From: Mucilaginibacter rubeus
GTDB lineage: Bacteria > Bacteroidota > Bacteroidia > Sphingobacteriales > Sphingobacteriaceae
Direction: 5' to 3'
Assembly: GCF_003286415.2 (NCBI RefSeq)
Contig: NZ_CP043450.1
Coordinates: 1,054,001-1,118,000, forward strand
Length of the DNA: 64,000 nucleotides
Shown: one piece after another, positions 61,839 to 64,000 of the stretch
Layout: each line of letters starts with the position of its first letter
Position numbering within the stretch: position 1 is the stretch's first letter
The notes under the pieces: generated by a model
Told to the model about the DNA's origin: nothing
Database searches by the model: none
Seen by the model: the letters and a program-made list of their open reading frames with translations, nothing else
Program-made: the position numbers and the translations under genes

Positions 61839-64000
61839 ATGACCCGTACGCTTTTATTCTTTTTACTGGCCCTGTTACCCACTGGCGGCTTTGCGCAGCA
61901 GTTTACGCTGATAGTTGTTAAAGAAAATGCCCAGCCTGCCGATGGCGCTACTGTTAAACTGATGCAGGCTAACAGGCAGGTAAGCCTGAGCGTAAGTAAT
62001 GCCCATGGCCGGGCCAGGTTTCAGAGCATTCCGCAGGGAGCATTTAGCTTCTCGGTAACTTATACCGGTTATCAGCCCCAAATTACACGCAGCTACACTA
62101 TCGCGGATAATATAAAGCAGGACACCATCCGCATGCAACCCCTTAGCACCGAGCTGAAAGAGGTGAGCATCACCGCCAAAACGCCACCGGTGGAAGTGAA
62201 GCAGGGAAAGGTGATTGTAAACGTTGATGCCTCGGTAACCAACGTGGGGGCTACGGTATTGGAAGTGTTGGAGAAATCACCCGGTGTGATGGTCGACCGT
62301 AATGGCGGCATCTCTTTACAAGGCAAGCCAGGGGTACTGGTGATGATAGATGGCAAGCCAACCTATCTCTCCGGAGCCGATCTGAATAACCTGCTTAGCA
62401 GCATGAGCTCTACCCAGGTAGCGCAGATTGAGCTGATTGCCAATCCCACCGCGAGGTATGATGCCAATGGCAACGCTGGTATCATTAACATTAAAACCAA
62501 AAAGAACCGACAGAAAGGTTTTAACGGATCTGTTTCGGCTACCGTGGCGCAGGGTGTTTATTTCAAAACCAATAATACACTAACGTTGAATTATCGCGAG
62601 GGGCGCATCAGCACTTTCTTTAATTATAATATCAGCGATCAGAAATACCTTACCAACCTGTACGCGCTGCGCAAATACACCGGCGCTGGCGGGGTAACCA
62701 CTTCAACGCTGGAGCAGCCTTCACACTTCACCGGCACGCTGCTGAATAACACCGCCAAAGCAGGGCTGGATTATGACGTTTCGCCCAAAACTACGGTTGG
62801 CATTATGCTTGGGGGAACTATGATCCATCGCAAGGGTAACAATACAGCTTCGGCACGCTGGCTTAACCCGGCTGGCACGGCAGATTCTGTCATTGCTACC
62901 GATAACGCCAACAATAGCCGGTTTAAAAACGGACAGGTAAGCCTGAACCTTCGTCATGCCATCAGCAAAAGCCAGGACATCAGCGCTGATGCCGACTGGC
63001 TGCACTACGACATTACCAGCGACCAGAATTTTAACAACCGCCTGCAAACCACCGGCGGTTATAACGAACTGACGCGCGCTAAAATCACCACGGGCATCAC
63101 GATATTCACAGGCAAAGCAGACTATACACTTAAAACAAACGACGACGGCCAAATTCAACTGGGCTGGAAATCGGCACACAGCAGTACCGACAACTCCGCC
63201 GGTTATCAAAACTTTGTTTCAGGCCAATGGACAGATGATTTGACCCGCAGTAACCATTTCATTTACAGTGAAAATATCCATGCAGCTTATGCGCTGTTGG
63301 AGCGTAAACACAAGGCCATTGGCTACCAGGTAGGCCTGCGTTATGAGCACACCGATTATCATGCCCGTCAAATGGGTAATGCGCTTCAAAAAGATTCGGC
63401 CTTTTCACGCAACTATGGCAGTTTTTTCCCCAGCAGCTATTTCAGTTACCAGGCTGATACCGCTAATAACTTTACTTTTACCGTGAGCCGCCGTATTGAT
63501 CGCCCGGTTTACCAAACGCTCAACCCGTTCTATTTTATCATTAACAAGTACACTTATCAAACGGGCAATCCTTACATTTTGCCGCAATACAGCTGGAATC
63601 TGGAGCTGAGCCATCAATATAAAAACCTGCTTACTACCACAGTATCGTACAGTAACATCAGCAATTACTTTTCGCAGATATTTTTGAGCGATCCTGCATA
63701 TGCAGGTATTTTGCTCTATACGCAGGGAAATGTGGGGCACACGTATATTATCGGGGTATCTGAAGCTATAACCGCGTCGCCTACCAATTGGTGGACACTT
63801 ACAGCACAGGCACTGTACAATTACAAAAAGCTGAGCGGTTTTAACGGCAATCATTATACATCAGATATTAACCAGCTTAACCTCAACGCCAGCAATCAGT
63901 TTACCATTGGCAAACGTTTTACAGGCGAGTTATCGGGCTTTTATACCACCCGCGCCCGCAACGATGTGCAGGAACGCTTGTATCCTACCGGGCAGATGTC
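61839..64000 (+). CDS. TonB-dependent outer-membrane receptor, truncated by the window edge
   Basis: 720 codons visible. Signal peptide (MTRTLLFFLLALLPTGGFAQ), CarboxypepD-like domain (about 22-100), plug with GVMVDRNGGISLQGKPGVLVMIDGKPTYLS and RYDANGNAGIINIKTKKNR, and most of the barrel. Same family as the receptor at 6034. The C-terminal strands lie beyond base 64000. Substrate unknown; no SusD is visible in the window. Confidence 0.9.
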   Translation, partial: MTRTLLFFLLALLPTGGFAQQFTLIVVKENAQPADGATVKLMQANRQVSLSVSNAHGRARFQSIPQGAFSFSVTYTGYQPQITRSYTIADNIKQDTIRMQPLSTELKEVSITAKTPPVEVKQGKVIVNVDASVTNVGATVLEVLEKSPGVMVDRNGGISLQGKPGVLVMIDGKPTYLSGADLNNLLSSMSSTQVAQIELIANPTARYDANGNAGIINIKTKKNRQKGFNGSVSATVAQGVYFKTNNTLTLNYREGRISTFFNYNISDQKYLTNLYALRKYTGAGGVTTSTLEQPSHFTGTLLNNTAKAGLDYDVSPKTTVGIMLGGTMIHRKGNNTASARWLNPAGTADSVIATDNANNSRFKNGQVSLNLRHAISKSQDISADADWLHYDITSDQNFNNRLQTTGGYNELTRAKITTGITIFTGKADYTLKTNDDGQIQLGWKSAHSSTDNSAGYQNFVSGQWTDDLTRSNHFIYSENIHAAYALLERKHKAIGYQVGLRYEHTDYHARQMGNALQKDSAFSRNYGSFFPSSYFSYQADTANNFTFTVSRRIDRPVYQTLNPFYFIINKYTYQTGNPYILPQYSWNLELSHQYKNLLTTTVSYSNISNYFSQIFLSDPAYAGILLYTQGNVGHTYIIGVSEAITASPTNWWTLTAQALYNYKKLSGFNGNHYTSDINQLNLNASNQFTIGKRFTGELSGFYTTRARNDVQERLYPTGQM

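Overview
The window reads as a chromosomal segment of a Sphingobacteriaceae-type Bacteroidota (Mucilaginibacter/Pedobacter-like). The evidence is TAnnTTTG-type -7 elements (for example before the tRNA-His, tRNA-Lys and tRNA-Leu genes), two TonB-dependent receptors with an N-terminal CarboxypepD-regulatory-like domain, a type IX secretion system (T9SS) type B C-terminal domain, many small lipoproteins, and tRNAs without encoded CCA. The assignment to a genus is inference.

Layout. 1-10.3 kb is host DNA: a truncated copper P-type ATPase gene, tRNA-His, a Na+/H+ antiporter cluster flanked by two small exported proteins that share a PFHxFW C-terminus, a TonB-dependent receptor, two tandem tRNA-Lys(TTT) genes, a YCF48-like secreted protein and two tRNA-Leu genes (CAG, GAG). 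10.3-31.9 kb is a tailed-phage structural cassette, almost entirely on the minus strand: small and large terminase, an overlapping gene pair with a T7 slippery site, tail-tip-like proteins, tape measure, ClpP-type protease/scaffold, major capsid, portal-like and connector-like proteins, and a tail spike with an SGNH esterase domain. Inside or beside it are likely cargo genes: a glycosyltransferase, a lipocalin-like lipoprotein and a second lipoprotein. I see no integrase, phage repressor, replication gene or endolysin, and host genes lie on both sides, so it is a degenerate prophage or a domesticated, gene-transfer-agent-like element.

32-43 kb holds an Xre-RES toxin-antitoxin pair under a 17-bp perfect inverted repeat, an Omp85-like protein, an RRM RNA-binding protein, a large NHL/Ig-like T9SS cargo protein with four near-identical modules, and an S24-type repressor with tandem operator-like repeats divergent from two small genes of unknown function. 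43-64 kb is host metabolism and envelope: alpha/beta hydrolases, a long TPR protein, a TetR-VOC-YciI operon, an amidase-DUF4269 pair, YceI, a DUF2130 nuclease-like protein, cyanase, a polytopic membrane protein and a second, truncated TonB-dependent receptor.

The least explained features are: (i) the gaps of the phage head module, which carry different short-word tandem or inverted repeats, including a 13-copy heptamer abutting a start codon; (ii) a 19-bp motif shared upstream of two phage-cassette genes and a duplicated TGACA-N6-TGTCA palindrome before the head genes; (iii) a dispersed three-member family of about 72-residue membrane proteins; (iv) the PFHxFW protein pair; and (v) a head/tail module order swapped relative to the usual tailed-phage order.
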